In this document: one piece after another, positions 52,207 through 60,049 of the stretch | Layout of the letters: every line of letters begins with the position of its first letter | Position numbering within the stretch: position 1 is the stretch's first letter | Assembly (NCBI GenBank): GCA_041879415.1 | Contig: CP090852.1 | Span: forward strand, 1,762,970 to 1,826,969 | DNA: 64,000 nt | Direction of reading: 5' to 3' | Origin: Vibrio chagasii | GTDB taxonomy: Bacteria; Pseudomonadota; Gammaproteobacteria; Enterobacterales; Vibrionaceae | Notes under the pieces: model-generated | The model's database searches: none | The model's input: the letters and a program-made list of their open reading frames with translations, nothing else | What the model was told of the DNA's origin: nothing | Position numbers and translations under genes: made by a program

Positions 52207-53400
52207 ATGTCTTCTGCATTTTACCAACAGATTCAAAATCAAATCGAAGAAGTTAAAGAAGAAGGTCTTTACAAGTCTGAGCGCATTATCACTTCTGCTC
52301 AAAAAGCAGCGGTTTCTATCTCGACTGGTGAAGAAGTACTAAACTTCTGTGCAAACAACTACTTAGGTCTTGCCAACCACCCAGAGCTTATCGAAGCTGC
52401 AAAAGGTGGTATGGATCAGCACGGTTTTGGTATGGCTTCAGTTCGTTTCATCTGTGGTACTCAAGATTCTCACAAAGAACTAGAGCAAAAGCTGTCTACG
52501 TTCCTAGGTAAAGAAGACACAATCCTTTACACATCTTGTTTCGATGCGAACGCTGGCCTATTCGAAACGATTCTGGGTAAAGAAGACGCAATCATCTCTG
52601 ACGCACTAAACCACGCATCTATCATCGATGGTGTTCGTCTATGTAAAGCGATGCGCTTCCGTTACGCGAACAACAACATGGAAGAGCTAGAACAGCAACT
52701 TATCGCTGCTAAAGAAGCTGGCGCTCGCCACACGCTAATCGTAACTGACGGCGTATTCTCAATGGACGGCGTAGTAGCGAACCTTCCTGCTATCTGTGAC
52801 CTAGCAGACAAGTACGATGCACTAGTTATGGTTGATGACTCTCACGCTGTGGGCTTCATGGGTGAAAACGGCGCTGGTACTCACGAGTTCCACAACGTTG
52901 TTGATCGCATCGACATCATCACAGGTACGCTAGGTAAAGCAATGGGCGGCGCTTCAGGCGGTTACACGTCTGGTAAGAAAGAAGTGATCGACTGGCTACG
53001 TCAGCGTTCTCGTCCATACCTATTCTCTAACTCTGTTGCACCGGCAATCGTATCGGCTTCTATCCGTGTTCTAGATCTTCTAGCAGAATCTGGTGACCTA
53101 CGTACAACACTATGGGAAAACTCTGCTCACTTCCGTACTCGCATGGAAGAAGCTGGTTTCACTATGGGTGGTGCTGACCACGCAATCATCCCAATCATGC
53201 TTGGTGATGCAAAAGTAGCGGCTGAATTCGCAGAGCGTGCTCTAGAGAGAGGCATCTACGTTGTAGGCTTCTCTTTCCCTGTAGTACCAAAAGGTCAAGC
53301 TCGTATCCGTACGCAAATGTCTGCAGCACACTCTCGTGAGCAACTAGACCGCGCAATCGATGCGTTCATCCAAGTTGGTAAAGACATGGGTATCATCTAA
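52207..53400 (+). CDS. kbl: Glycine C-acetyltransferase (2-amino-3-ketobutyrate CoA ligase)
   Basis: A 397-residue PLP enzyme, practically the same length as E. coli KBL (398). The PLP lysine is K244 in [30 protein letters not shown] is the conserved aspartate/histidine segment. It cleaves 2-amino-3-ketobutyrate with CoA to glycine and acetyl-CoA, the second step of threonine breakdown. The strong ribosome site AGGAAGGAATGAG precedes the start. tdh follows at 107 bp and supplies the substrate. Codon use is strongly biased, as for a well-expressed gene. Confidence 0.96.
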   Translation: MSSAFYQQIQNQIEEVKEEGLYKSERIITSAQKAAVSISTGEEVLNFCANNYLGLANHPELIEAAKGGMDQHGFGMASVRFICGTQDSHKELEQKLSTFLGKEDTILYTSCFDANAGLFETILGKEDAIISDALNHASIIDGVRLCKAMRFRYANNNMEELEQQLIAAKEAGARHTLIVTDGVFSMDGVVANLPAICDLADKYDALVMVDDSHAVGFMGENGAGTHEFHNVVDRIDIITGTLGKAMGGASGGYTSGKKEVIDWLRQRSRPYLFSNSVAPAIVSASIRVLDLLAESGDLRTTLWENSAHFRTRMEEAGFTMGGADHAIIPIMLGDAKVAAEFAERALERGIYVVGFSFPVVPKGQARIRTQMSAAHSREQLDRAIDAFIQVGKDMGII

Positions 53401-53468
53401 TTTTATTGCAGGTTGTTAGCGTAACGCTAATGCTGTGATGATTAGATAAGAACAATAAGATTTTTGAT

Positions 53469-53491
53469 TCTCGCCTTACAGTTAGGCGAGA
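53469..53491 (+). other. Intercistronic hairpin between kbl and tdh
   Basis: TCTCGCCT-TACAGTT-AGGCGAGA, 16 bp before the tdh start, with no T run. Its closeness to the start region suggests mRNA stability or translation control rather than termination. Confidence 0.55.
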
Positions 53492-53507
53492 TGAACTAGG
53501 TAACATT

Positions 53508-54539
53508 ATGAAAATTAAAGCACTTTCTAAACTTAAGCCTGAAGAAGGCATTTGGATGACCGAGGTTGAAAAACCTGAAATGGGTCATAATGATCTTCTT
53601 ATCCGTATTAAGAAAACCGCAATCTGTGGTACAGACGTACACATCTACAACTGGGATGAGTGGTCACAAAACACAATTCCAGTACCTATGGTTGTAGGTC
53701 ACGAATACGTAGGTGAAGTTGTTGGTATCGGCCAAGAAGTTCGTGGTTTTGAAATCGGCGATCGTGTCTCTGGCGAAGGTCACATCACATGTGGTCACTG
53801 TCGTAACTGTCGTGGCGGCCGTACTCACCTTTGTCGTAACACTACTGGTGTTGGTGTTAACCGCACTGGTGCATTCTCTGAATACCTTGTGATTCCTGCG
53901 TTCAACGCGTTTAAGATCCCTGCAGAGATTTCGGATGATCTAGCATCAATCTTTGACCCGTTCGGTAACGCAGTGCACACAGCGCTTTCTTTCGACCTAG
54001 TAGGTGAAGACGTTCTGATCACTGGTGCTGGCCCAATTGGTATCATGGCTGCTGCAGTTGCTAAGCACGTTGGTGCTCGTCACGTTGTAATTACTGACGT
54101 AAACGAATACCGCCTAGATCTTGCTAAGAAGATGGGTGTAACGCGCGCTGTAAACGTGATGGAAGAGAAGCTTGAAGATGTAATGGCTGATCTAGGCATG
54201 ACAGAAGGCTTCGATGTAGGCCTAGAAATGTCTGGTGTACCATCAGCATTCAACAGCATGCTAACTAACATGAATCACGGCGGTAAGATCTCTCTACTAG
54301 GTATTCCACCATCAGACATGGCAGTAGACTGGAACCAAGTTATCTTTAAAGGCTTGGTTATCAAAGGTATCTACGGTCGTGAGATGTTCGAAACTTGGTA
54401 CAAAATGGCTTCATTAATCCAGTCTGGCCTAGATCTAACACCAATCATTACTCACCACTACAAAGTAGACGACTTCCAAGCTGGCTTCGACATGATGCGC
54501 TCTGGTATGTCTGGTAAGGTTATTCTTGATTGGGAATAA
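53508..54539 (+). CDS. tdh: L-threonine 3-dehydrogenase
   Basis: A 343-residue zinc-dependent medium-chain dehydrogenase. The catalytic zinc site is [13 protein letters not shown] (Cys about 40) with GHEYVGEV; the structural zinc cysteines are in [15 protein letters not shown]; the NAD loop is [14 protein letters not shown]. It oxidises threonine to 2-amino-3-ketobutyrate with NAD+, which Kbl then cleaves. The kbl-tdh order is the same as in E. coli and V. cholerae. It ends at a terminator. Confidence 0.96.
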   Translation: MKIKALSKLKPEEGIWMTEVEKPEMGHNDLLIRIKKTAICGTDVHIYNWDEWSQNTIPVPMVVGHEYVGEVVGIGQEVRGFEIGDRVSGEGHITCGHCRNCRGGRTHLCRNTTGVGVNRTGAFSEYLVIPAFNAFKIPAEISDDLASIFDPFGNAVHTALSFDLVGEDVLITGAGPIGIMAAAVAKHVGARHVVITDVNEYRLDLAKKMGVTRAVNVMEEKLEDVMADLGMTEGFDVGLEMSGVPSAFNSMLTNMNHGGKISLLGIPPSDMAVDWNQVIFKGLVIKGIYGREMFETWYKMASLIQSGLDLTPIITHHYKVDDFQAGFDMMRSGMSGKVILDWE

Positions 54540-54575
54540 GCCAATAGGGGAGACCCTTAGTTAGTTCTACAATGA

Positions 54576-54606
54576 AAATGCCCCAAAGAAATTTGGGGCA
54601 TTTTTG
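54576..54606 (+). terminator. Intrinsic terminator after kbl-tdh
   Basis: AAATGCCCCAAA-GAAA-TTTGGGGCATTT plus further T residues. Confidence 0.92.
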
Positions 54607-54712
54607 TTTTTGGAGAACGAACAAATCCCCATGTCGCCTAATGGCTATTTTGAATAGCGGCAATCTTTAAAATACGCGTAAATACACAGTGTTTATATTT
54701 AGAGAGGGCTTA

Positions 54713-55558
54713 ATGGCTTGTAAATCACTTGCTGTAATAATGAGTGGATTATTATTAACGTCTACTGTCGCGATTGCTAATGAAGAAAGCAATCAAACAG
54801 CAGAGCAGGCAGCAAAGGAACTTGCAAACCCGAACACGGCTTACGCGAGCCTTAACTTAAAACTTCAATACTCTGGCGGATATGACGGAGGAGGGGACAG
54901 TTTTGCTACGGTTCTGCAGCCTACGCTACCTTTCCCTATGGAGAACGGTGACAAAATCATTTTCCGTCCGGCTATCTCTTATGTTCAGAATGATTTCAAT
55001 GTGGATATGCCGATAAGTTCCCAACATATGGATCAGTCGGGAGTTAGTGATATTTCCTTTGACCTAGCCTATGCGCCTAAAATGGAAGGCGGAACCATTG
55101 CTGCTTTTGGTGTATTTGCTTCGTTACCAACCGGCAGTAGTGAGTTTACGGCGGATCAGTTTGCCATTGGCCCAGAGTTTATGTACGGCAAAGTGAGCGC
55201 TGAGCGCGTTGTTGGTGTGTTCCCGAGCCACCTTTATGGTGTGTCTGGCAATGGCGCGGATAAGTCTGATACTCGTATTAACAAGACGTCTACGCAGTTG
55301 TTTTGGGTAGAGTTACTAAAGGGAGGGTGGACGGTAGGTTCAGCGCCGACACTCTCGTATGATTGGAATAAAGATCAGGCTGAAATTCCGTTGAATTTTA
55401 GCGTAAGTAAAACAACGGTGTTGAACGGTCGTCCTTGGAAGTTTGGTATTGAAGCCAATTACTATATCGAGAAAGACGAAAAGACACGCCCGGACTTCAT
55501 GTTGAGCTTTAATATCAGCCCAGTCGTTGAGAACAAACTGGCATCTTTGTTCGATTAA
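54713..55558 (+). CDS. Putative outer-membrane beta-barrel protein (phenol MetA-degradation/transporter-like)
   Basis: A 281-residue precursor from ATG 54713 (MACKSLAVIMSG), placed by the ribosome site AGAGAGGG; the frame is open 8 codons further back. It has a signal peptide (cleavage near AIA-NEES). The mature protein has many short amphipathic strands with aromatic ends (IIFRPAISYVQNDF, ISFDLAYAPKM, TQLFWVELLKGG) and a strand-like C-terminus, resembling the MetA/phenol-pathway outer-membrane family that is often mislabelled neuromedin U. A barrel of 10-12 strands is likely. The substrate is unknown. A terminator follows. Confidence 0.65.
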   Translation: MACKSLAVIMSGLLLTSTVAIANEESNQTAEQAAKELANPNTAYASLNLKLQYSGGYDGGGDSFATVLQPTLPFPMENGDKIIFRPAISYVQNDFNVDMPISSQHMDQSGVSDISFDLAYAPKMEGGTIAAFGVFASLPTGSSEFTADQFAIGPEFMYGKVSAERVVGVFPSHLYGVSGNGADKSDTRINKTSTQLFWVELLKGGWTVGSAPTLSYDWNKDQAEIPLNFSVSKTTVLNGRPWKFGIEANYYIEKDEKTRPDFMLSFNISPVVENKLASLFD

Positions 55559-55582
55559 TCTTGTTTTAGCTGGTTCGAAGAG

Positions 55583-55612
55583 AGGCTAGACAGTCGTCGT
55601 TTGGCCTTTTTT
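55583..55612 (+). terminator. Intrinsic terminator after the barrel-protein gene
   Basis: AGGCTAGAC-AGTCGTC-GTTTGGCCT, a 9-bp stem with two wobbles, then five more T. Confidence 0.75.
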
Positions 55613-55613
55613 A

Positions 55614-55769
55614 TTAAAACCAATAAGTTAGCCACAAAGCAAATAAAGACGCAGCTGAGAGCGTAGCAACCCGCTTACTAAACATAGGCTTGTTCCAACC
55701 AAGGCGAGTAACATCTTGCTCGGTTAGTTCTAGGTTGATTTGTTCGCAGTATCTATCGAGTTCGTTCAT
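55614..55769 (-). CDS. Small single-helix membrane protein
   Basis: A 51-residue protein from ATG 55769 (MNELDRYCEQINLEL), chosen because AAGGTG sits six bases before it. The first 30 residues are polar and the last 16 (ASLFALWLTYW) form one membrane helix, so it is a tail-anchored small protein. I recognise no family. It starts next to the outer-membrane gene's terminator and is isolated on its strand. Real translation is plausible given the ribosome site, but unproven. Confidence 0.5.
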   Translation of the reverse strand: MNELDRYCEQINLELTEQDVTRLGWNKPMFSKRVATLSAASLFALWLTYWF

Positions 55770-56048
55770 CGTCATCACCTTGTTAATCACTTCGACAACC
55801 AATATAACTGGATAGACGTGTTCGTATAAATCAATGATTTTCTAACAAGTGTTTAGCTAGTCTGAACATTGATCAATCTGTGCATCAATAAACCGGAGCT
55901 AACTGCAAATATCGATACTAAAAGATAATGAAAATAAAACAGGCTGAAACCAAGAATAAACTTAAAACAAACGATTCTTTTTGAAGTGAGATGGAGCATG
56001 TTCTCTATGATAGATTTCAAGCACTTAATTTAATTATTGGTGTATAAA

Positions 56049-56294
56049 ATGGTACGAGTAGACGTCAGAAAACTATCTAACACACTAATCAGTGCAGGCG
56101 TTCCAGAGAAAAGAGCGGTGTTGCTTGCCAAAGCATTTAAAGATTCAATTAATGAAATCGATCCCGTCTCTCAATCGTATGTGAACAAGAAGATTGAGAA
56201 ATCCAAAAATGAAACTCTTCAATACCTGTTGGCTTTTCTAGGGCTACAGATGATCTTGATTCCGTGTTTTCACTACATCATGAGTAACCTGTAG
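56049..56294 (+). CDS. Small coiled-coil/tail-anchored protein
   Basis: An 81-residue protein from ATG 56049 (MVRVDVRKLSNTLISAG); a TTG four codons upstream is less likely. It has a helical N-terminal part resembling UBA-like or DUF1640-type segments (AGVPEKRAVLLAKAFKDSI), then a charged helix, then one membrane helix at the end (LLAFLGLQMILIPCFHYIM). It is probably a membrane-attached small protein of unknown role. A terminator at 56368 separates it from the chemoreceptor operon. Confidence 0.55.
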   Translation: MVRVDVRKLSNTLISAGVPEKRAVLLAKAFKDSINEIDPVSQSYVNKKIEKSKNETLQYLLAFLGLQMILIPCFHYIMSNL

Positions 56295-56367
56295 CACCAG
56301 GTACTAACCATCTTACTGTTGAGGAACCTAATCGAACATCTCATTTGTAAGAAAAGCAATCTACTCA

Positions 56368-56393
56368 GCCAGTCGTCAATGACTGGCTTTTTT
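56368..56393 (+). terminator. Intrinsic terminator upstream of the chemoreceptor-nsrR operon
   Basis: GCCAGTC-GTCAAT-GACTGGC followed by six T. Confidence 0.88.
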
Positions 56394-56425
56394 GTATCTA
56401 TGATATTGAAATAGCGGTAATTGAT

Positions 56426-56457
56426 AACTTGCATTAAAAATGCATGTTTAATAATAT
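56426..56457 (+). promoter_or_regulatory. NsrR operator overlapping a sigma-70 promoter, upstream of the chemoreceptor-nsrR operon
   Basis: An 11-1-11 palindrome at 56426-56448, with left arm AACTTGCATTA and right arm AAATGCATGTT. It fits the known NsrR consensus arms (AAGATGCATTT / AAATGCATCTT) with two mismatches on the left and one on the right. A -35 TTGCAT (56429-56434) and -10 TAATAT (56452-56457) are spaced exactly 17 bp, so a protein bound here would cover the -35 and spacer. A further half site, TATGCATCT, follows at 56456-56464. Inference: NsrR represses this promoter and so its own gene. Confidence 0.75.
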
Positions 56458-56571
56458 GCATCTAAAATATAGGTTATGATCGAAGCTAACTGTGTGGATA
56501 GCCTCGCTTATATGTGCTCATCTTCGTTTTATCTAACTTAGACTATCTATCAATGAAAATTAAGGGTTGCT

Positions 56572-57738
56572 ATGCGTTCACTTTTTATCCGGATGAGGTT
56601 CATTCACTGGCTAGGGACATTATTACTTTTTATTAACGCTACTTTTCTTACTGATGCTTTGGTATCCCAGATAATTCAATATGTTATCGTTGTTTTCTTG
56701 ATTATCCACGATCTCGATGAAAAGTTCTGGGGAGTGGATTCACTCAATCATGTCACTCAATATATGAAGAACTTCGAGCGAAAAGATCTTTCCGTTGATT
56801 GTGATGTGAATAGTAAATACAACAGTGAAATGGACAGAGTTTTGAGTGTGATTAATACATTCCGAACCAACGTGAGACATGCGTTAATCGATATTCAAGA
56901 GCAGGCCGCTAAATCAGACAGTATTGCAGATCTCTTAAAGATTAAGTCGCAAAATATATCAGGGCGGATTCAAGAGCAGGACAGCCGAGTTAATGTCTTG
57001 AACGATCGTGTAGAAACGTTGGATCGAACTTCTCTAGCACTTCAAGAGAAAGCAGAAGAGACTCGCACTCAAGTCGAACATACCCAAGTTGGGCTTGAAG
57101 CTTCTAACCAAACGATGGGAGCCATGGTGAATGATCTAAATAAATATATTGAGAGCAATAACCAACTGCAGAGTAAATTTAAAGAGCTTTCACAACAGAC
57201 ACAGTCTATCGGTAGCGTTGTTTCGGTGATCAATACACTGGCTGATCAAACGAATTTACTGGCATTGAATGCTGCTATTGAAGCTGCAAGAGCAGGAGAG
57301 CACGGTCGAGGCTTCGCGGTTGTGGCTGATGAAGTAAGAAATTTGGCTAAGTCCACACAGGACAGTCTTGATGAGATTAACCAAATCATCAACGGCATAT
57401 CAGAAGCTGTTGTTGATGCGGGAAAGCAGATGGAAGATCAAGCGTCGGCTATTTTTACGCTTTCGGACTATACAACAACGAGTCAGCAAGAATTGGACAC
57501 CGCATGTGCTAATATTAGTCAGATTTTGAACTTGATTGGGCAAGATTCAGATGAAGATAATGTGGATATTCGCCAGGTTAACCAACTCGTGAGTGAAGTA
57601 AGTCACGAGATTGAAGCACTTCAAACCTTGTCGAGTTCCAATGCTCAAGATTGTAGTGAACTGGAGCGACAGGGGCGATCGCTAACGGAAGCCACAGAAA
57701 ACATTGTGAAACAGTTAGGTAAATTTAAAACTCAGTAA
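56572..57738 (+). CDS. Methyl-accepting chemotaxis protein without a periplasmic sensor domain
   Basis: A 388-residue chemoreceptor. Two hydrophobic helices (about 9-26 and 33-46) are joined by only about six residues, so there is no periplasmic ligand domain. A cytoplasmic linker (47-110) leads to the signalling coiled coil, with the kinase-control tip [34 protein letters not shown] at about 222-256. No C-terminal CheR-tethering pentapeptide is seen. It sits behind an NsrR-like operator and 30 bp before nsrR, so nitric oxide stress should raise its expression. The signal sensed is unknown: perhaps membrane energy state, NO or redox through the short membrane part. Confidence 0.9.
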   Translation: MRSLFIRMRFIHWLGTLLLFINATFLTDALVSQIIQYVIVVFLIIHDLDEKFWGVDSLNHVTQYMKNFERKDLSVDCDVNSKYNSEMDRVLSVINTFRTNVRHALIDIQEQAAKSDSIADLLKIKSQNISGRIQEQDSRVNVLNDRVETLDRTSLALQEKAEETRTQVEHTQVGLEASNQTMGAMVNDLNKYIESNNQLQSKFKELSQQTQSIGSVVSVINTLADQTNLLALNAAIEAARAGEHGRGFAVVADEVRNLAKSTQDSLDEINQIINGISEAVVDAGKQMEDQASAIFTLSDYTTTSQQELDTACANISQILNLIGQDSDEDNVDIRQVNQLVSEVSHEIEALQTLSSSNAQDCSELERQGRSLTEATENIVKQLGKFKTQ

Positions 57739-57768
57739 TAAAATTGGTGGGCATAAAGGAGCCTTAGC

Positions 57769-58209
57769 ATGAGAATTACCAGTTTTACCGATTATGGGTT
57801 AAGAACATTAATCTATCTTGCGTGTTTACCCAAAGATGAACTGAGCAGTGTCCCTAAAGTTTCTCAAGTCTACAAGGTCTCGCAGAATCATATGGTTAAG
57901 GTGATTGGCCAACTCAAGAAGCTCGGCTATATCGAGGCTTTAAGAGGTAAAGGCGGTGGTATTCGCCTTGCGGTTTCACCTGAGCAGGTAAGAATTGGTC
58001 GTGTGATGAGAGAGTTAGAGCCACATACCGATGGCGTGGACTGCTTAAGCTCACCGTGTGTTTTATTACCAAAGTGTAAGTTGAAAGCAGCATTGGCCGA
58101 GGCCATGGAGAGCTTCTTTTCAACGATGGACCAATATACCTTGGCTGACCTTGTTGAAAATAAAGAAGTCGCATCCCAAATCCTCATTCAAATGAGTGGA
58201 GATGAATAA
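57769..58209 (+). CDS. nsrR: Nitric-oxide-sensitive repressor NsrR (Rrf2 family)
   Basis: A 146-residue Rrf2-family regulator with the winged helix at residues 1-65 (MRITSFTDYGLRTLIYLA...) and iron-sulfur cysteines C92, C97 and C103 (C-x4-C-x5-C), the spacing of NsrR rather than IscR. NsrR holds an Fe-S cluster that reacts with NO, lifting repression of NO-detoxifying genes such as hmp. Here it is downstream of a chemoreceptor gene, and the operon promoter carries a matching operator, implying autoregulation. The usual neighbours (rnr, hmp, norVW) are not in the window. A terminator follows. Confidence 0.9.
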   Translation: MRITSFTDYGLRTLIYLACLPKDELSSVPKVSQVYKVSQNHMVKVIGQLKKLGYIEALRGKGGGIRLAVSPEQVRIGRVMRELEPHTDGVDCLSSPCVLLPKCKLKAALAEAMESFFSTMDQYTLADLVENKEVASQILIQMSGDE

Positions 58210-58247
58210 ATACGCTAACAATGTGTTGCTTCTCTGGATATAAAAAG

Positions 58248-58285
58248 AAACCCCGATACTGATCACTCAGTATCGGGGTTTTGTA
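58248..58285 (+). terminator. Bidirectional terminator between nsrR and the DUF819 gene
   Basis: A 15-bp perfect stem AAACCCCGATACTGA / TCAGTATCGGGGTTT with loop TCAC; T run on the right and A-rich on the left. Confidence 0.92.
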
Positions 58286-58310
58286 TTTTAAAGGTTGGTA
58301 GGGGGCTTTA

Positions 58311-59534
58311 TTAACCCGCAGCAGCCTGCATGATTAGACCACAGATGTAAGCGCCGTATGTACCTAATGCGTAACCTAGTACTGCCATCAAGATACCTAC
58401 TGGAGCCAATGCTGGGTGGAATGCTGCTGCAACCACAGGAGCCGATGCCGCGCCACCAACGTTAGCTTGGCTACCTACTGCCATGAAGAACAGCGGTGCA
58501 CGAATGATTTTCGCCATCGCAATCATGAGCAGGGCATGGATAGTTAGCCATGTGATACCAATGAAGAAGTAACCTGGGTTGTCAAAGATTGCTGTAACGT
58601 CCATTTGCATACCGATGGTAGCAACCAGGATATAGATGAACGCTGAACCAATTTTCGATGCACCACTGTGCTCTAGGCTACGTGTCGATTTGAAGCACGA
58701 AGCGATCAACGCGAACGTTGTAACCATAACGATTAGCCAGAAGAAGCCAGATGTTAGGCTGTATTTTGCTAGTTCTGGAGCATTCGTTGAGATCCATGGT
58801 GCGATTATGTCACTGAAGAAGTGAGCAAGGCCTGTTAGACCAAAGGCAATCCCAGCGATCTTCATGAGATCGGTTGTTGTTGTCGGGCGAGCGTTTTCTT
58901 CTTGGTATTTCGATACCGTTTCTTTCAGCTCTTCGATTGAAGAAGTGTCTGCTTTTAGCCATGCGTCAATTTTCTTCTGACGACCAGCCATAATCAGTAG
59001 CACTGCCATCCAGATGTTTGCACAGATAACGTCGACCGTAATCATTGCTGAGAACAGTTTATCATTTACCTCGAACACTTCTTTCATTGCAGCTTGGTTT
59101 GCACCGCCACCAATCCAAGAACCTGCTACTGTCGTTAGGCCGCGCCATACGTCACCAGAGACAAGGTCAGGGTTTACTTGGTCGATGATCAGAATCGCCA
59201 GAGGACCACCAATGATAATACCTGCAGTACCAGTCAGGAACATGATGACGGCTTTTGAGCCAAGACCAAAGATCTTACGAAGGTCCGCTGAAATGATCAG
59301 TAGAACCAGTGCCGCTGGTAGTAGGTAGCGGCTTGCTACGAAGTATAGTTTTGAGTTTGACGCATCGATGATACCAAAGCTGTTCAACAATGAAGGAACA
59401 AAGTAGCAGAGCAATAGGCCCGGGATGAATGAATAGAATTTTTTCAGTGCGCTGTTTTGGCTACTTTCCGTGATAAATACACCGCCAAGAATAACAGCTA
59501 ACATGCCCATAATTACGGCATCATTAGTGATCAT
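58311..59534 (-). CDS. DUF819 family membrane transporter-like protein
   Basis: A 407-residue membrane protein with about ten helices, matching DUF819 (YjcL type). Conserved pieces are GSWIGGGANQAAMKEVFEV in the first half and GSQANVGGAASAPVVAAAFHPALAPVGILMAVLGYALGTYGAY near the end, an inverted-repeat transporter-like pattern with glycine-rich broken helices. The family is thought to be a secondary transporter, but I know of no substrate that can be assigned from sequence. Monocistronic: terminator at 58248, and a 515-bp gap upstream. Confidence 0.85.
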   Translation of the reverse strand: MITNDAVIMGMLAVILGGVFITESSQNSALKKFYSFIPGLLLCYFVPSLLNSFGIIDASNSKLYFVASRYLLPAALVLLIISADLRKIFGLGSKAVIMFLTGTAGIIIGGPLAILIIDQVNPDLVSGDVWRGLTTVAGSWIGGGANQAAMKEVFEVNDKLFSAMITVDVICANIWMAVLLIMAGRQKKIDAWLKADTSSIEELKETVSKYQEENARPTTTTDLMKIAGIAFGLTGLAHFFSDIIAPWISTNAPELAKYSLTSGFFWLIVMVTTFALIASCFKSTRSLEHSGASKIGSAFIYILVATIGMQMDVTAIFDNPGYFFIGITWLTIHALLMIAMAKIIRAPLFFMAVGSQANVGGAASAPVVAAAFHPALAPVGILMAVLGYALGTYGAYICGLIMQAAAG

Positions 59535-60049
59535 TATTATATCTCCTTTAAGGTGAGCGCATAGGTCTCACTTTTTTGATGGCAGGACTATACCGACAAC
59601 TTCAATTCGTTACAAATTGTAACGGCAGACACTCTTTGAAACATTTATGTTAATTAGAGTGGCTTTGATTTGTGAATTAGACGCTTCAGGTATTGATTGT
59701 ACGAATGTTTGACTGTTGGTTAGTAAGGTTGGTTTTGATATATGCAATGGTGTTCAACGCCCTGAAACTGGTTATTAGGATTTTAGCTGAGTTCAGTATA
59801 GTTAAAGGAAGTGCATATATAGCCGTGTTTTCAGTGTGGTTTATGCAGGGTGGGTATGTTTCAAAAATGTAAAAATCGAATTCATTTTTGATGAGAGGGA
59901 CGAGATTAAAAATTATAACCTGATCACATTAATCGCGATTATTATCCGCCTAGATGTCAATAAATGGCGCTTGTTTGCGGTATTTAGGAGCAATAGATAA
60001 AGAAAAAGCGGCCAAATAGCCGCTTTTAACTGGGTTTAAGAATCTAAGT
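59535..60049. other. Intergenic region upstream of the DUF819 gene
   Basis: 515 bp with no supported gene. It contains the minus-strand promoter and ribosome site (AAAGGAG just upstream of 59534) for DUF819 and, at its right end, the kefB terminator. The AT-rich middle shows no repeat or recognised RNA; an unannotated small RNA cannot be excluded. Confidence 0.5.
60001..60027 (-). terminator. Intrinsic terminator of kefG-kefB
   Basis: AAAAGCGGC-CAAATA-GCCGCTTTT with an A-rich left flank that gives a T run on the minus strand. Confidence 0.87.
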
